A stretch of 64,000 nucleotides of DNA, taken from positions 1-64,000 of the forward strand of contig RXPK01001230.1 in NCBI GenBank assembly GCA_004143645.1. Reading direction: 5' to 3'. The notes under the pieces are model-generated. The model was not told the DNA's origin. It worked only from the letters and a program-made list of their open reading frames with translations, and did not search any database. Positions 44,293 through 55,261 of the stretch are shown piece by piece. Position 1 is the first letter of the stretch, and each line of letters opens with the position of its first letter. This DNA is from Protaetia brevitarsis (lineage: Eukaryota > Arthropoda > Insecta > Coleoptera > Scarabaeidae). The position numbers were made by a program, and so were the translations under genes.

Positions 44293-45741
44293 CTTTATGT
44301 ATCATAGACGTAACTATCGTCATTAAACTGAATTGCGTCATTTTATTATGCCACATTTTTATTTATTTATTCAGTAGTTTGATTAAATATGTTTGTAGCC
44401 TGCGTAAAGTAACTGATGATATTGTAACGGTTTCAGCGTTGCAATAAAGAATACCGAAAATACAGCTTCTGGTACACTTTATGGAAGACTAAGCAGTAAA
44501 TAAAATAAAACGATAGTTTGACGGAGCCCAACACTCACATTCTTGTATCCAACATATACCCCTGAAATTTAAAGAAAATCAGGAATGGTGCGGTCACAAG
44601 AAGACTAATATACAAGTAGTACTAGTTTAATGTCAAATTGTATTATTTAAATCATCGACTTTGATGGCGTTGGATTCGGACCTTGGCCAAATAGCATGCT
44701 CATATATTAAGAATAGTTCATATCGGAAGATTCTTGTAAACAACAACTTACAAAATAAAAAAAACACAATGGGCCAAAAACAAGGGAAAAATAAAATGCG
44801 AAAATGCTCAAATATTGCTACTATCCCTACAGCATTTATAAAATATAATTCGTTTAATTTCAAACTAACTTTTTTTTTATATTACCACAACTGCCTGAAA
44901 ATAAATATTCTGTTATAATAATAGTAAATAATAATGGCATGGTGTAACTGAACAAAATTCAGTTTCGCTGGAATTTATTTATATTGCAAACGCGATTATA
45001 TCGAAAACGTAAATATCCCAGTTTATAAATTGCTTTGTTGTATAGCAAATAGTACCTAACGTATTCAAATCGCGTTTCACTGAAATCCTGTTAACGCTGT
45101 TCTTGTTAAGTAGATACGGACTATTTCGTTTTTTCTCGTGCGATATATTGGAGCAAAATAGATTCCCGCTAGAGTGATCTGAATACGAAATCAACGTTTA
45201 ATCGCCTATATGCGTTTCTCAAATTTGGCTACATCAGGCAGAATGGGAAAGCATGTTTTTTAGTGATACTCTACTGTAAATATGGTGGTAGTAGAGATAG
45301 AATACTTGATGCTCTAAAATTACGCAAGAGTGTTTAACATAAAGAAAAAAAAAAACGTGTACTTGATGATATTATATGATTGGTTATATCGATAACATAA
45401 ACAGGGCAGAAGCACCACGTCCTCATTGGTTTATATATATTGCAACAAAATTATTATTAATATTTTAAGTAGTTTTAGCTAAGATGCACAAGCTAACTGA
45501 TTTATCTCCACTCAGCAAAGTCACCATGTAAAAAAAAAAGAGGGGAAGAGTAGAGGTACATCAGACAGTTGTACACAGGTCGACCAAGCGTAGAGTTAAA
45601 AATAAAGAGTTGTTATTACAAAAGGGAAGTTGCCTTATTTTATTCAAACGTGTGGTACCACAATAGAGCTGAACCAGGTAGGTACTCTCTATATTTATTT
45701 ATTATTAACTATTAACCAACTATAAGCGAGTTATTCCTAGT
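44293..45741. other. unassigned AT-rich DNA, possible LTR remnant at its right end
   Basis: No recognised gene. The last 200 bases, before the primer-binding-site-like motif at 45775, contain AATAAA-type words and could be part of an LTR, but no second LTR was identified. Confidence 0.4.
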
Positions 45742-45795
45742 TACGGAGTCGTGGTTTAGTGTCCGTGACATAGTGGTGGAGGCGCCGGGTATGTA
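45742..45795 (+). repeat. LTR-edge and primer-binding-site-like motif, copy 1
   Basis: The sequence GGAGTCGTGGTTTAGTG runs into GTGACATAG and TGGTGGAGGCGCCGGGTATG. The last part starts with TGG and reads, in complement, like the 3' end of a tRNA (CGCCTCCACCA), as in primer binding sites of LTR retrotransposons. A degenerate copy lies at 46706-46755. In copy 1 the orientation is opposite to the gag gene nearby, so they need not belong to one intact element. Confidence 0.4.
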
Positions 45796-45869
45796 CACTC
45801 TTATCTTGCTCTCTTTTTGATATTAAATCAATTGAATTTTCGTAGTTCTTTATACATCGTGGTTGACTG

Positions 45870-46700
45870 ATATTTATCATGTGGCGATAATATGGAAACA
45901 AACTATTTGTAACTCACGCATTATTACCGACTCTTCCATATTCTTATTTAATTCGTCGCAAAGGGATAAAGTGTTTTAAAAGTGATCCCTGATCGATTCG
46001 TCTGGTTTTTGGCGGTCAGTTACTAGACGTACTTCTAAATTATCAGCTAATGTGGGACCGTTAAATTTTATTTTAAATTCATTTAGGGTGGTTGACCAGT
46101 TAGCAATGGGATTTCTTTTAGAAAAGCTCTAAACCTTCCTTCTGCGCGGCCGATCAAATAACTTGGTAGGTAATATAATTCTAAATTGTCATTCCATGCA
46201 TTGTACTGTGCGGCTGATAAATAAACCTTTAGAAATTGTACAGCATCATGCTGACTAGGATTAAAAGTAGGTGGACTCACAAATTTAGGCAGAATTGGGT
46301 TACATGGCGCACTCATGATGGAAATAGTTAGATTTTGGGCAGTATTAGCGTTGGAAGTTTGAAACATTTGATGTGAATTTATTTTGTAAGAATGGGCGCT
46401 TGTTTGTGGAGTTAAGTTTCATTTCTTCAAGTGTTTGCTTAAGCTGCGTAGGAAAAAGTTTAATGTGTGGCTATGGGACATAGGATCTAGAACTACCATC
46501 CCTATCGAAAGGTACAGCTGTAGATATAAGTTTTCTGCTGAGAATGCGACCATTGGTGTACAAATTGGATTTGTGATGTTAGAGGTTGTAATCGTATTAA
46601 CGGTGGAAGTAATGTATGAGGACTGAAGGCAGTTGATGTATGGAGATTGGTTCCAGGTGAAGCTGCGGTTAGAAATAGTATTCGTATTGTAGATAGTTGA
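45870..46700 (-). mobile_element. LTR retrotransposon gag relic
   Basis: The minus strand reads an Asn/Ser/Thr-rich leader (46430-46700), then ILPKFVSPPTFNPSQHD near 46250-46300, QFLKVYLSAAQYNAWNDN, LELYYLPSYLIGRAEGRFRA and FLKEIPLLTGQPP. After a frame change come FKIKFNGPTLADNLEVRLV and TDRQKPDESIRDHF, then LCDELNKNMEESVIMRELQI near 45905-45965. A PKF.PP..F....D...FL segment, a YL.G.A..WF..FL core (here R for W) and an R.Q.. ES...H...L..L..... helix are the hallmarks of a Ty3/gypsy-type gag capsid. No zinc knuckle or pol follows; the gypsy pol at 18.6-21.7 kb is on the other strand and need not be related. Confidence 0.7.
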
Positions 46701-46705
46701 TGTAC

Positions 46706-46755
46706 AGGGGAGTCGTGGTTTAGGGCACGTGGCATAGTAACAGGCGCAAAATTTA
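46706..46755 (+). repeat. LTR-edge-like motif, copy 2 (degenerate)
   Basis: GGGGAGTCGTGGTTTAGGG followed by CACGTGGCATAG, then GGCGC, matches 45742-45795 over about 30 bases. It overlaps the start of the gag frame on the other strand. Confidence 0.6.
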
Positions 46756-47589
46756 TTTTGTTTCATCATTTTAATTGTTTTGATTAATTTAGTTCAATTG
46801 TATGTATTTCTTTATCTATATAAAAATTCCATAAAATAACGTGGTTTGGACTTACGGTTCACCTGACACCTATGTATAACGTATTATGAGTCTGTGCTGC
46901 TGAAGTAGGGAAAATTTAAAATATGCTAGACAAAGATGATGATGACAAAATTATTTCGTCTGCGAGAGGTTTTCCGCCAATTGGATGGAAAGACAATCTT
47001 AAGGGCTATCCAGAGTATACTCAAGCGGGCACGAAAGTGTATTGAGAATGAAGGTGGTACCTTTGAGCAGTATTTATAAATTATGCACTTACCTTTTCCT
47101 TTTCAATTTAATTTCAACGACATTATTTTAAGATGTAATATGTTAAAATAAACATCAACCACAAAGACATGTATCTGTTTTGTTAAAAGTTAATTCTTTA
47201 TACTGCGCTACATTTTGCAAAATAAAAACCATCATAACTTCTTTATTATTCGCTTTCAGACAATATTGTATTGACACTTTTGCATCATAAATTAAAATAT
47301 CTCATTTTTTAACAATATGCAGAGTGTTCATTAAAAAAAATATATATAAATTTCAAAATTTCTCGGAAATACGTCATGCAACTGTTTTCTCGTATATTGC
47401 ATATAAATCAGCGTTAAAAACACTAATACTAATTTAACCTACTTTCTAGAATCAATAATAACAGAGATAGAAATGATGCGTACATAATTTGAATCAGTCT
47501 GTGTACTCAGTGACATTAGGAGTGTTACACCTAGAAGGAATAATTTGCTCAAGTTGTTTTTTTTTGCAATGTGATAGTTTTACACAGAG
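46756..47589. other. unassigned AT-rich DNA
   Basis: Nothing recognised. A short acidic frame near 46925-47045 does not resemble a known protein. Confidence 0.5.
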
Positions 47590-48180
47590 AAAAAATAATA
47601 ATAATATGCTTGGCGACCCCGTAGCTGAGTACACTCCTGTACACGTTTAGACATCGACAAAATGAGATTGTTGATATCTGCTTGTGGCACCTCGAGTCAA
47701 ACAACTTGAACCTCTTGGATTAACTGTGCCAGGGTATATAGGGAATGGTGTAAAGTGGACAGTATCCTCCCGATGATGTACCACCACCATGATTTAAATC
47801 CGGCGAGCGGGCTGGCTATGGCAAAGCATTAACGCCTACCTCTTGGAGAAAGTCCATAGTTCGGCAAGGAATATGAGGACGTGCATTGTCTTGCTGAAAA
47901 AGTGTGGACGACCATATAGATAAGGTAGTAAAGCGGTTTGTAGGACATCATCAATATAACGCCTCGAATAAAGAGAAGTGGTGATGGGCTACAGTAGGCC
48001 ATAGCTTCCCCAAACCATTTTTCCAACAATCCTGTGTATATGTCTCTCAACAGTAAACCCAATATCACGTCGCTCTCCACGTCGGTGTCCTACCCTGAAG
48101 GCGATATTATACCATTCTGCTCTCAATGCTGCCGTTCTCTGCACCAGTTCAAAAGTTGACAACAGTGGTCACTGATCGTG
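47590..48180 (-). mobile_element. Tc1-like transposase relic
   Basis: On the minus strand, words of a Tc1-type transposase: GHRRGERRDIGFTVERHIHR near 48025-48095, VWG near 48010, and FQQDNARPHIPCRTMDFLQE then VGVNALPWPARSPDLN near 47800-47915, containing the second catalytic aspartate (QQDNARPH) and the approach to the third acidic residue (W.ARSPDLNPIE in intact members). Here the NPIE part is lost: after LN the sequence runs into GGGTSS. The end near 47600-47740 keeps QLIQEVQVV and LSMSKRVQE-like words. The frame changes repeatedly. Terminal inverted repeats were not found. Confidence 0.8.
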
Positions 48181-49149
48181 GACGGTGTAAAAAAATTTGA
48201 TTATGTTTAACACTCATAGACGCATGTGTAAAAACTGAACATTTCTGTACTAACCATCTGTCATAAACAGGTTTCTTAATAAAAAAAAAAACAAGAAATA
48301 TTTTTTGTTTGCATAAAATTATCAAAGAGGAAAAGTTCACATCCTTACCATAGCTTGCTTTAAATATATTCATTCTGATGCCAAAAATCAAGCTGAAGTA
48401 TTTATTTCTTCTGTGTGCAATTATTCCTTCTAATACCACTGAGTATATATCAGGTTCCATTTACATTTTCTCAACATTCTATGTGTAATTATCTTTTGGA
48501 TTGTATTCCGAAACAATTTTAAAGCATGCTCTTTATGAATCTGTACAACCCTTAATAAAAATATTTTTGGGCGATGCGTATATAAATTGAGCCGAATGTG
48601 ATGTACCACCTTGAATAGTGACCTGCATGTTTTTTTCAAATGCAGTTTAGTTTAATTATTTTTGAAATATTATTCTATTCGGTATATTATTATATCGGTA
48701 AGGAAACGCTGGCGAAATACGATTCAATAAAACTTTGTGCAAATAATTGGCAACAGGGAAAAAATACGGAATAAAATAATACTAAAAGGGTGATTTAATT
48801 AAAAGCATTTTGTCAATATGTTTGTATCGAAAGTTAATTAAAGGCGTGTGATAAAATTTCAGTGTACGAATTTGAGGAATGTGTCAAACATCGGAGCGTT
48901 AATTAATTCCCATTTTTCGATTTTTTTTTTTGTAAAACTGGTAAACATCGTCGTGTTTTGATTGCGCAGCGATACACGTGGAAGTGCTTTCCAATTGTGG
49001 GTTTCAGCGTTTTTGCGTGTACGAAGAGAAATCAATTTGCATTGTAAATAAGAAAATATTTATTGCTTTATTGGAAAATTTTATTCGTTCTCACTGTCGA
49101 ACGGCATGAAAGTTGATGCTCGATATTGCTCATAATGGAAAAACCGGAA
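48181..49149. other. unassigned AT-rich DNA
   Basis: Two minus-strand frames (48149-48460, 103 codons; 48430-48639, 69 codons) are unrecognised and T/A-rich in origin. The region 48830-49030 is less AT-rich and has no evident coding content. Confidence 0.45.
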
Positions 49150-49280
49150 TGCTGTGACAAATCCTATCGTTCAAGCAACCTAATGTCATTTCTTTTGAAA
49201 ACATTAGTAAAAATGTTAGATGGTCACATCAGAAAAGGATCTCAATAGGCCTTTTCTTGTAGAGAAACCAGTTAATCCAC
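49150..49280 (+). mobile_element. LINE RT block fragment
   Basis: The plus strand reads YRSSNLMSFLLKTLVKMLDG then HIRKGSQ near 49167-49250, matching the YRPISLTSFLLKTLE...DR.IR block at the start of jockey/R1-type reverse transcriptase domains, followed by a stop. Nothing further downstream in the domain is preserved; a LINE tail repeat follows at 49545 and may belong to the same copy after an internal deletion. Confidence 0.55.
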
Positions 49281-49544
49281 GGATTTTACTATTAAGAGTG
49301 TAGTTTCCATAATTTTAAACTTACAGTCTCTTAAACCTCTCATTAATCGTCTATTTTTAAGAATTTCAGATCTACAAAAATGATGTATTTAATGCATATA
49401 TTTGAACGTATTCATTAATTTAAAAACGTTTAATTTAACTTAGAATGTAAAAAATAATGCTTTAAATGAAGTGTGGTTTTGTTCCATTCAATCCTGAGCG
49501 TGTTTTGAATGAGACGCTGCTATGGGCTGAATGGATTTGTTACA

Positions 49545-49690
49545 CCCGTTAAGGACTAACTTACTCCAGTTATTTTCAAACACCTTCTGTCCCTTCCCAG
49601 TGGCTTGATCGTGCCGCTTTATCAGAGATGAAAGGGTACAGAACCTCAAGTTCACATCCTAGTTGAAATTCAGGATCACGGTCACGAGTT
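49545..49690 (+). repeat. jockey-like LINE 3'-tail repeat, solo copy
   Basis: About 145 bases match 60560-60690, where the same sequence follows a jockey-like ORF2. Shared words include GGCTTGATCGTGC and GAGATGAAAGGGTACAGAAC. It appears here without its coding region. Confidence 0.75.
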
Positions 49691-50138
49691 TGTTACAAAT
49701 TCAAGTCAATAAGGTAGAAAATTTAAATATTGTGTTATTCATTCAATAGTCATAAAATGCAAAGTCCTCAACGTCGGAGTTGTCACCTTCTTCAAAAGAT
49801 TTCCGTTTGCCTCTCCCCATTTTCTTTAAATTCTTTTTTTCTGAATTTCACATTACCCTCTGGTGCCATTAAATTCATTCCTGGCGTATCAATTAAGATA
49901 TTACTGGTTTCTTTTTCCAATACTGTATTGTTACGGTATAAAAATAAAACGTTAGACAGCCATCTTATTCCCTTTATTCACTAACATTCTATTTTCATAT
50001 TGCCAACTTAACATCATTACATACAACTACTACTACCAACCTTACACATACCTTATTTTATTTATTTATTTTTAAGGAGTCTCACACATTCGAATTTAAT
50101 TCAAACTAACATAAATTTTATTATTGCAATACATAGTT
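49691..50138. other. unassigned AT-rich DNA
   Basis: An 84-codon plus-strand frame (49730-49984) is unrecognised. No other signal. Confidence 0.45.
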
Positions 50139-50154
50139 GCTTTATATAATACTT
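50139..50154 (+). repeat. 16-bp target-site duplication, left
   Basis: GCTTTATATAATACTT, identical to 50606-50621. Confidence 0.9.
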
Positions 50155-50605
50155 TATTTATGAAAACTAAATTATTACAAATCATCCTAACCCCGTGCTC
50201 CATCTGAAAAGGTACTACACGAGGCTACCTATTCTAAGTACTATATGGGTTCCATTACAATTGAATGATCCTACTCTAACTAAAAACTTCCCTATGATTT
50301 TTAATAACAAAAATATAATACAGTAGCCTCGCGACCATATGAATACTACCTTTGAGAAATGATAAAATATGTGAAATGTGATTAGTTCACATAATCGCGA
50401 GTCTACTGTAAATCAGTCAGCTATCAGTTATTATTAAATGCGCCCATGGAACGACTTTCGTTATCTCCCAGCATTTGCCAAGGACAGGACGGAGTAAGGG
50501 AAAACCATGGCAAAAACCTTACTCTGGGAGGATCTAGGAAGAAGTCCCAGACCTTATTACTGATAGCCACAAATTATTATTATTATCCTTCTGAGTGCCG
50601 AAGAA
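50155..50605 (-). repeat. LINE 3'-tail repeat, copy 4, with perfect target-site duplication
   Basis: A 451-bp minus-strand copy of the tail family at 26.5, 31 and 42 kb, flanked by a perfect 16-bp direct repeat. It ends in CATAAATAA in its own orientation and starts 5'-truncated at CTTCGGCACTCAGAAGG. The perfect duplication indicates a fairly recent insertion. It lies directly beside an older LINE reverse transcriptase fragment (50622-50740), into which it seems to have inserted. Confidence 0.9.
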
Positions 50606-50621
50606 GCTTTATATAATACTT
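50606..50621 (+). repeat. 16-bp target-site duplication, right
   Basis: GCTTTATATAATACTT, identical to 50139-50154. Confidence 0.9.
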
Positions 50622-50740
50622 GTATTAAAACACTATTGACGTGAGCAACAAATAGTGAGGGACCTAACATCGATCCTCGTGGCACGATTTTGTTTATTAT
50701 CATGCACCTAGATGTTTAGATATGAGTTTCTATGCAGTCA
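50622..50740 (-). mobile_element. LINE RT fragment at the GSxLGP box
   Basis: The minus strand reads IVPRGSMLGPSLFVAHVNSV near 50635-50700: the GVPQGS.LGP.LF...INDL block of LINE reverse transcriptases. Only this box remains; downstream it is cut by tail copy 4. Confidence 0.6.
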
Positions 50741-52494
50741 AGCATCGTTGAAATATGAAATATGTGAAACTGATATGTGTACCTTATATCAATTAAATGC
50801 TACTCTTGATGGTACGGAGAATTTATTGAACCGTTCTCATATGAACCTTCCATTTCGCAGTGCGGTTGGAGAGAGAGAAAAAAGGAGTTAGCTTCTGGTA
50901 ACATTAAAATTTAGAGAACCCGAATTAATACCACCCCGCTATATGACAAAAACTAATTGTAGCCGATATTTCACCCGATCCGAAATTAGAATAATAAACG
51001 AGAATTTGAGTCGATGATTGATGCGAATCCCACCTTTCCACCGGGAGAACACTATAGCATCGGCTTGCCTCTTGCCGACGTCGCTAATGCCCGAGCTACC
51101 CTCATCGGAATCTAAAAAAACCCCCGTCCCGCGTTACCGGCTTCAACTAGAAGACGCTGCATTATTCATTCGGTGGCGATAAAAGGATTTGCCCCAAAAA
51201 GTTTTATCTGAGCAGTAATTTGTTTACAAAATAGCCGTTGAACAACGTCTGCTGCTATAGACGCAAGGACTGGGTAACAAAACCGAATGGAGGAGAACGA
51301 AGGGAAGCAAAAAAAAAAGACAGACGCAAACGTTCACCTCCGATATGTTTGAATAAATATGGAAAAGGATGGGAAAGGCGCGACGGCGGCATTTTGCTGG
51401 TAGTACCGTGTTGTATAGTGGGAGGGGTGGCAGGTATCAGCCAGGGGCCGATATTGGCTTTGTTCTGTTCAGGGATCAACTGTTCCCATATTGGATTGCA
51501 AGAGATCTGTAAGATTGTGAGGGATTTGCAGTCGGTCCCAAATCGAAACAGAACATTTCATCCAACTTTTCGTACGTGACAGTAATACGAGCGTTACGCT
51601 AGTTCGATAACGGTGGCAGGCGGCGCGATTGATATTTATGAAAGTTAAAGATTCCAGTGACGTCTCTTTAGGGTGTCGAAGGTAAGAAAACTTTGCCGTG
51701 GAACTTTCCGAGAATAACGTTAAACTTGTCTCCAGCGGATAAACAAACAAAACAAACGCAACAAATGATGTACACGTGTACCTACGGATGTTCAGATAAA
51801 ACACAAAGTGGAAAAAAATATATAAATGGAACGAATGAGTTATGGAAAAGACAATACGTCTGGAAGTAGTACGCGCTAACGTAACTGTTTTTCTAAAGCG
51901 CGAATGATGGAGAACCCTTTGACAAAAGCAAAAAATAGTATTGCCACGATCTTGAAGACAAAAGAGTTGCTTTGAGAATTAGAATGTAATCCTAACTCAA
52001 ACCTTGTCCAAGTCTGGGATGTAAATTCTTTCTCGATAATTTTGCATTCATTCATTCTTGGTAAAAATTACTTTTTTTGATATTTTTCCGCACTGAATGG
52101 GGGTAAATGTATAGAAACTTAAGAAAAATGTTAAAATGTTAAAAATTTTCCAATAATACAAATATGTTACATCAATATTATGAGAAAATTTCTGTTTCTT
52201 AGAAAAAAAATCTCTAACATTTTAATATTACCAAGAAAAATATTAATATCTCTTAGGAATAACTTAAAATTTATTCCAATTAGGAGAATTACAGTCATAA
52301 ATATAGTAATTTTCAAGCGATAAGCAAATAAACAAGACACGCATGCGTTAACTTAGAATGTTCTGACTCAAGTCAGACGTAGGCAGAAATAACATAGTGT
52401 TCGGCCACACGTGGTTCTGTTTTCTTGTTATTTTAAAGCTATTATACTGAGTATTAGTAGAGGTATTAATTCATGTTAGAAAACCTGTTTGTTA
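50741..52494. other. unassigned; GC-richer stretch at 51050-51600
   Basis: The stretch 51050-51600 is richer in GC and holds overlapping frames on both strands (113 codons plus, 51238-51579; 111 codons minus, 51469-51804), none recognised. The remainder is AT-rich and featureless. Confidence 0.4.
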
Positions 52495-53291
52495 TTCTTT
52501 TAATGCTTTAAAGATCAATTCTGCGAACTGTTCTGCAGTTGCATTGATTCCAGCTTTTCCGATCCGTGATTTCCACATTGGAATTTCTCTTAAAGGATAT
52601 GTCGAAATCACGTGGTCTGATCTCATTTCCAAAAGGTTGCGTTTGACATATGGACAATATTATTGTGCCGCAGGGCTAGGTACTGGGTTCTATCTTGTGG
52701 AATGTCCTATTTGATGACATTCTTCACGTAGAGTTAACAGAGAATACGACGATTGTAGGATACGCTGACGATCTGGCCGTACTTGTGGACGAGAAAGATA
52801 AGTATAAGCTTATGATAAACGCAAATGAAGATCTCAACAGAATAAATAGCTGGATGAAGGAGAATAATCTTGAGTTAGCCTCAGAAAAGACTAAAGTATT
52901 TCGCTGTAATATTGGACCAGATACTTTCTTTTGGAGAATATATAAAAGAAGTCGGAGAATAAGGCGGAGAAAAAGAACAGCTATGCTAGCGCATGTAATA
53001 TCAAATATTGAAGGACCATCAAGCGCAAAGAGGAATGGATTCGTGACATCAATTATATTGTATGTCGCGCCTATATAGTATCCGATAATGGAAAAGAAGG
53101 TGTACAGAAATATGTTGGAAAAACAACGACGTAAAGTCCTGCTGATTGTTGCATCGGGTTTTCGATTAGTATCAACAGCTGCACTCTAAGTTACAACTGC
53201 TACGATCCATATCGACTTCTTAACATAAGGGAGAAAGAGTACGCATGACAACGGTGGCTTAATGCCCGGGACATATCATGAACTTGAAATA
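52495..53291 (+). mobile_element. R1-like LINE relic, RT (left part, interrupted)
   Basis: Plus-strand frames read NALKINSANC near 52500, ISLKGYVE, then VPQG then VLGSILWNVLFDDIL near 52670-52730, TTIVGYADDLAVLVDEKDKY with the intact YADD box near 52750-52805, LNRINSWMKENNLELASEKT, then MLAHVISNIEGPSSAKRNG near 52985-53040, ILYVAPI, and EKQRRKVLLIVASGFRLVS near 53115-53170. Everything fits the palm-to-thumb region of R1-clade ORF2 (LWN after the GP box, SW...N.L.LA..KT, N..GP...KR, LYGAP.W, and R..LR.AS.YRTVS). A mariner element cuts it at 53291/53292, and it resumes at 54391. Confidence 0.85.
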
Positions 53292-53321
53292 AAGGTGTCC
53301 CAGAATTACCGCAAGTTTTGA
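53292..53321 (+). repeat. mariner terminal inverted repeat, left
   Basis: Starts AAGGTGTCCCAGAATTACCG right after the TA at 53290-53291; the inverse of 54359-54388 with a few mismatches. Confidence 0.85.
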
Positions 53322-54358
53322 ATTAAATAGAAAACACAGTTTTTAGTCTTTGATTGTTATTTTTTTATTGAAAAACAGTAAAGTACATAGGGTAGGACTA
53401 ATTTATGGAATAACATACGCACTCGTTTGTCGAAATTTTCCATAAATGGGGCCAATTCTGATAACCGAAATGAGAGAGTACACGACCTGGAAATGTCTCA
53501 TGCAGGAATTGAATTGTTTCACGGGCTGTATGGCATGTGGTACCGTCTTGTTGAAACCACATATTGGCCACATCAATATCATCCAATTTCGGCAGAAGGA
53601 ACTGTGTTATCATGTCGCAATATCGAGCACCAGTAGCAGTCACTGCTTGACCAGCCACATTTTCAAAAAAGTATGGTCCAATTATGCCTCCAGCCCAAAA
53701 TCCACACCAAACAGTGACACGTTGTAGATGCATTTGTTTTTCGACAATCACATGTGGGTTCTCAGAACCCCAAAAGCGGCAATTTTAGCGATTAACTTTT
53801 CTTTGCTTCATCGCTTAGGATCATTTTGCTCGGAAAATCAGCATTCATTTGTTGATGTTCAATAATCCATTGAACGAACTCTCTTCGTTGCGCATGGTCA
53901 TTAGGCTTCAGTTGTTGTGTTAATTGAATTTTGTAAGCATGGAGACGCAGATCTTTAGTGAGTATACGCTGTAGAGAGCTTCTTGAAATTTGCAATTCTT
54001 GTCCACGACGTCGAATTGAGGTTCCTGGATTTTCACCGACACTCTCACGCACTGCTTCGATATTGACATTTGAACGGCTTGTTTTTGGACGACCAGCGTG
54101 TTTGGCGTCTCCAACGGATCCAGTCTCCCTGATTTTTTCAATTATTGTCTTCACAGTTGACGACGTTAAAATACTATCCGACCATATGTTGTATGAAATT
54201 TTCGAAATGCGGCCGCCAAGCTTTCATTATTTTTGAAATATTGTGCAATAATGAAGACACGTTGTTCTATCGTGTGACTCTCCATTTTTACGAACCCTAA
54301 ACTGTCAGCTGTCAAATTGTTTCTTTTTTTAGGGCTGCTAACACTTTACTGCACAAAT

Positions 54359-54388
54359 TCAAATCTTGCGTTCATTTTGGGACACCTT
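54359..54388 (-). repeat. mariner terminal inverted repeat, right
   Basis: In inverse starts AAGGTGTCCCAAAATGAACG, followed outside by the TA at 54389-54390. Confidence 0.85.
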
Positions 54389-54390
54389 TA

Positions 54391-54790
54391 GTAGACCTTT
54401 AGCAGAACAGATGGAGTGAAAACCAAGTAAACGCGAAGATGAAACCGTGGGCCAAGTGCCAACACAAAAGAATGGATTATTATTAAACGCAACTTCTCTC
54501 TGGACATGGGGTTTTCAGCGCATACGCGTACAGATGCGGCAACGATGTCACATCCCGATGTGCGTACTGCCAAGAAGAGGATATGCTGGAACATACCATC
54601 TTTGCCTGCTATAGATGGAAAGTCTGGAGGGAACATATCAACAGAGCGCTAGGAGTTACGGTATCACTAGATAATATGATTGGAACCACTACCCAATCAG
54701 AACAGCACTGGGTAAAAATCCATGCCACGATGAGGAATATCATAAACATCTAAGAGGTTGAAGAAACAAGACGACAAGCGGGAGCCGATC
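54391..54790 (+). mobile_element. R1-like LINE relic, C-terminus (right part after mariner)
   Basis: The continuation of the LINE at 52495-53291. After QNRWSENQ near 54405 it reads LLSGHGVFSAYAYRCGNDVT near 54490-54545, then CAYCQEEDMLEHTIFACYRW near 54555-54615, the C-x2-C...H....C zinc finger at the end of R1-clade ORF2, intact, then REHINRALGVTVSLDNMIGT and HWVKIHATMRNIINI, ending at a stop near 54752. Strand and domain order match the left part exactly, with the mariner between. Confidence 0.85.
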
Positions 54791-55261
54791 ACAGTTTAGT
54801 CTGCGAGATATACTAAATTGAATCCTGAACTCCTAATCCTCCTTTTGGAGGGACGGGAGACGCAGGGAAGTAAATAGACAGAACCTGTGGAAAGATAGCT
54901 CAGCATATCTGATGTATATCTTCGTGATGGATGCCAAGTTGCAGGAAGAGCGTTTCAGGGGGCCTCTTAATCTGATTAGTGCCTGGCACGTCAGCTACAT
55001 CTCTCAAAACAAATATTATTGTGCCCCATTCCTGCATATCTGTCAGTTGGTATTCTTGCAATCTTAGATGCCCCATTCCTGCCTCGCGCTTTATACCAAA
55101 TAGAAAGGAGGCAAATCTATGGGGCATGCCATTGTTGCTGTAGGAATAGTCCTCGTTGTTTCCAGAGACTTAGCTTATGCTATTTGGCTGTCAGCAGTTA
55201 TGCATTTAACGAAATCACGAAAATGTACTTTTTGTTAGTAGATAAGAATTTATAATTACTT
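54791..55261. other. probably LINE 3' end and unassigned DNA
   Basis: The first bases may be the 3' untranslated region of the R1-like element. A 13-base word GCCCCATTCCTGC occurs twice (near 55021 and 55070). No gene recognised. Confidence 0.4.

Larger units (their letters stand above)
53292..54388 (-). mobile_element. mariner transposon nested in the R1-like LINE
   Basis: A 1097-bp element with imperfect terminal inverted repeats of about 30 bases (AAGGTGTCCCAGAATTACCG at the left; AAGGTGTCCCAAAATGAACG inverted at the right), each flanked by TA, the mariner target. The minus-strand transposase starts at 54285 (MESHTIEQRVF), passes a frameshift, has a helix-turn-helix (SIRRRGQELQISRSSLQRIL), the first catalytic aspartate (MILSDEA, near 53810-53830), after another frameshift HVIVEKQMHLQRVTVWCGFW, and the second (WFQQDGTTCHT). 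After the NWP word the sequence is deleted and the third catalytic residue is gone. It resembles arthropod DD41D (rosa-like) mariners, but this spacing cannot be measured here. Confidence 0.9.

Noticed and set aside
51238..51579. 113-codon plus-strand frame in a GC-richer stretch
   Set aside because: An overlapping frame of similar length exists on the other strand, and no domain or splice signals support a gene.
53427..53727. Plus-strand frames of 69 and 93 codons
   Set aside because: Antisense shadows of the mariner transposase.
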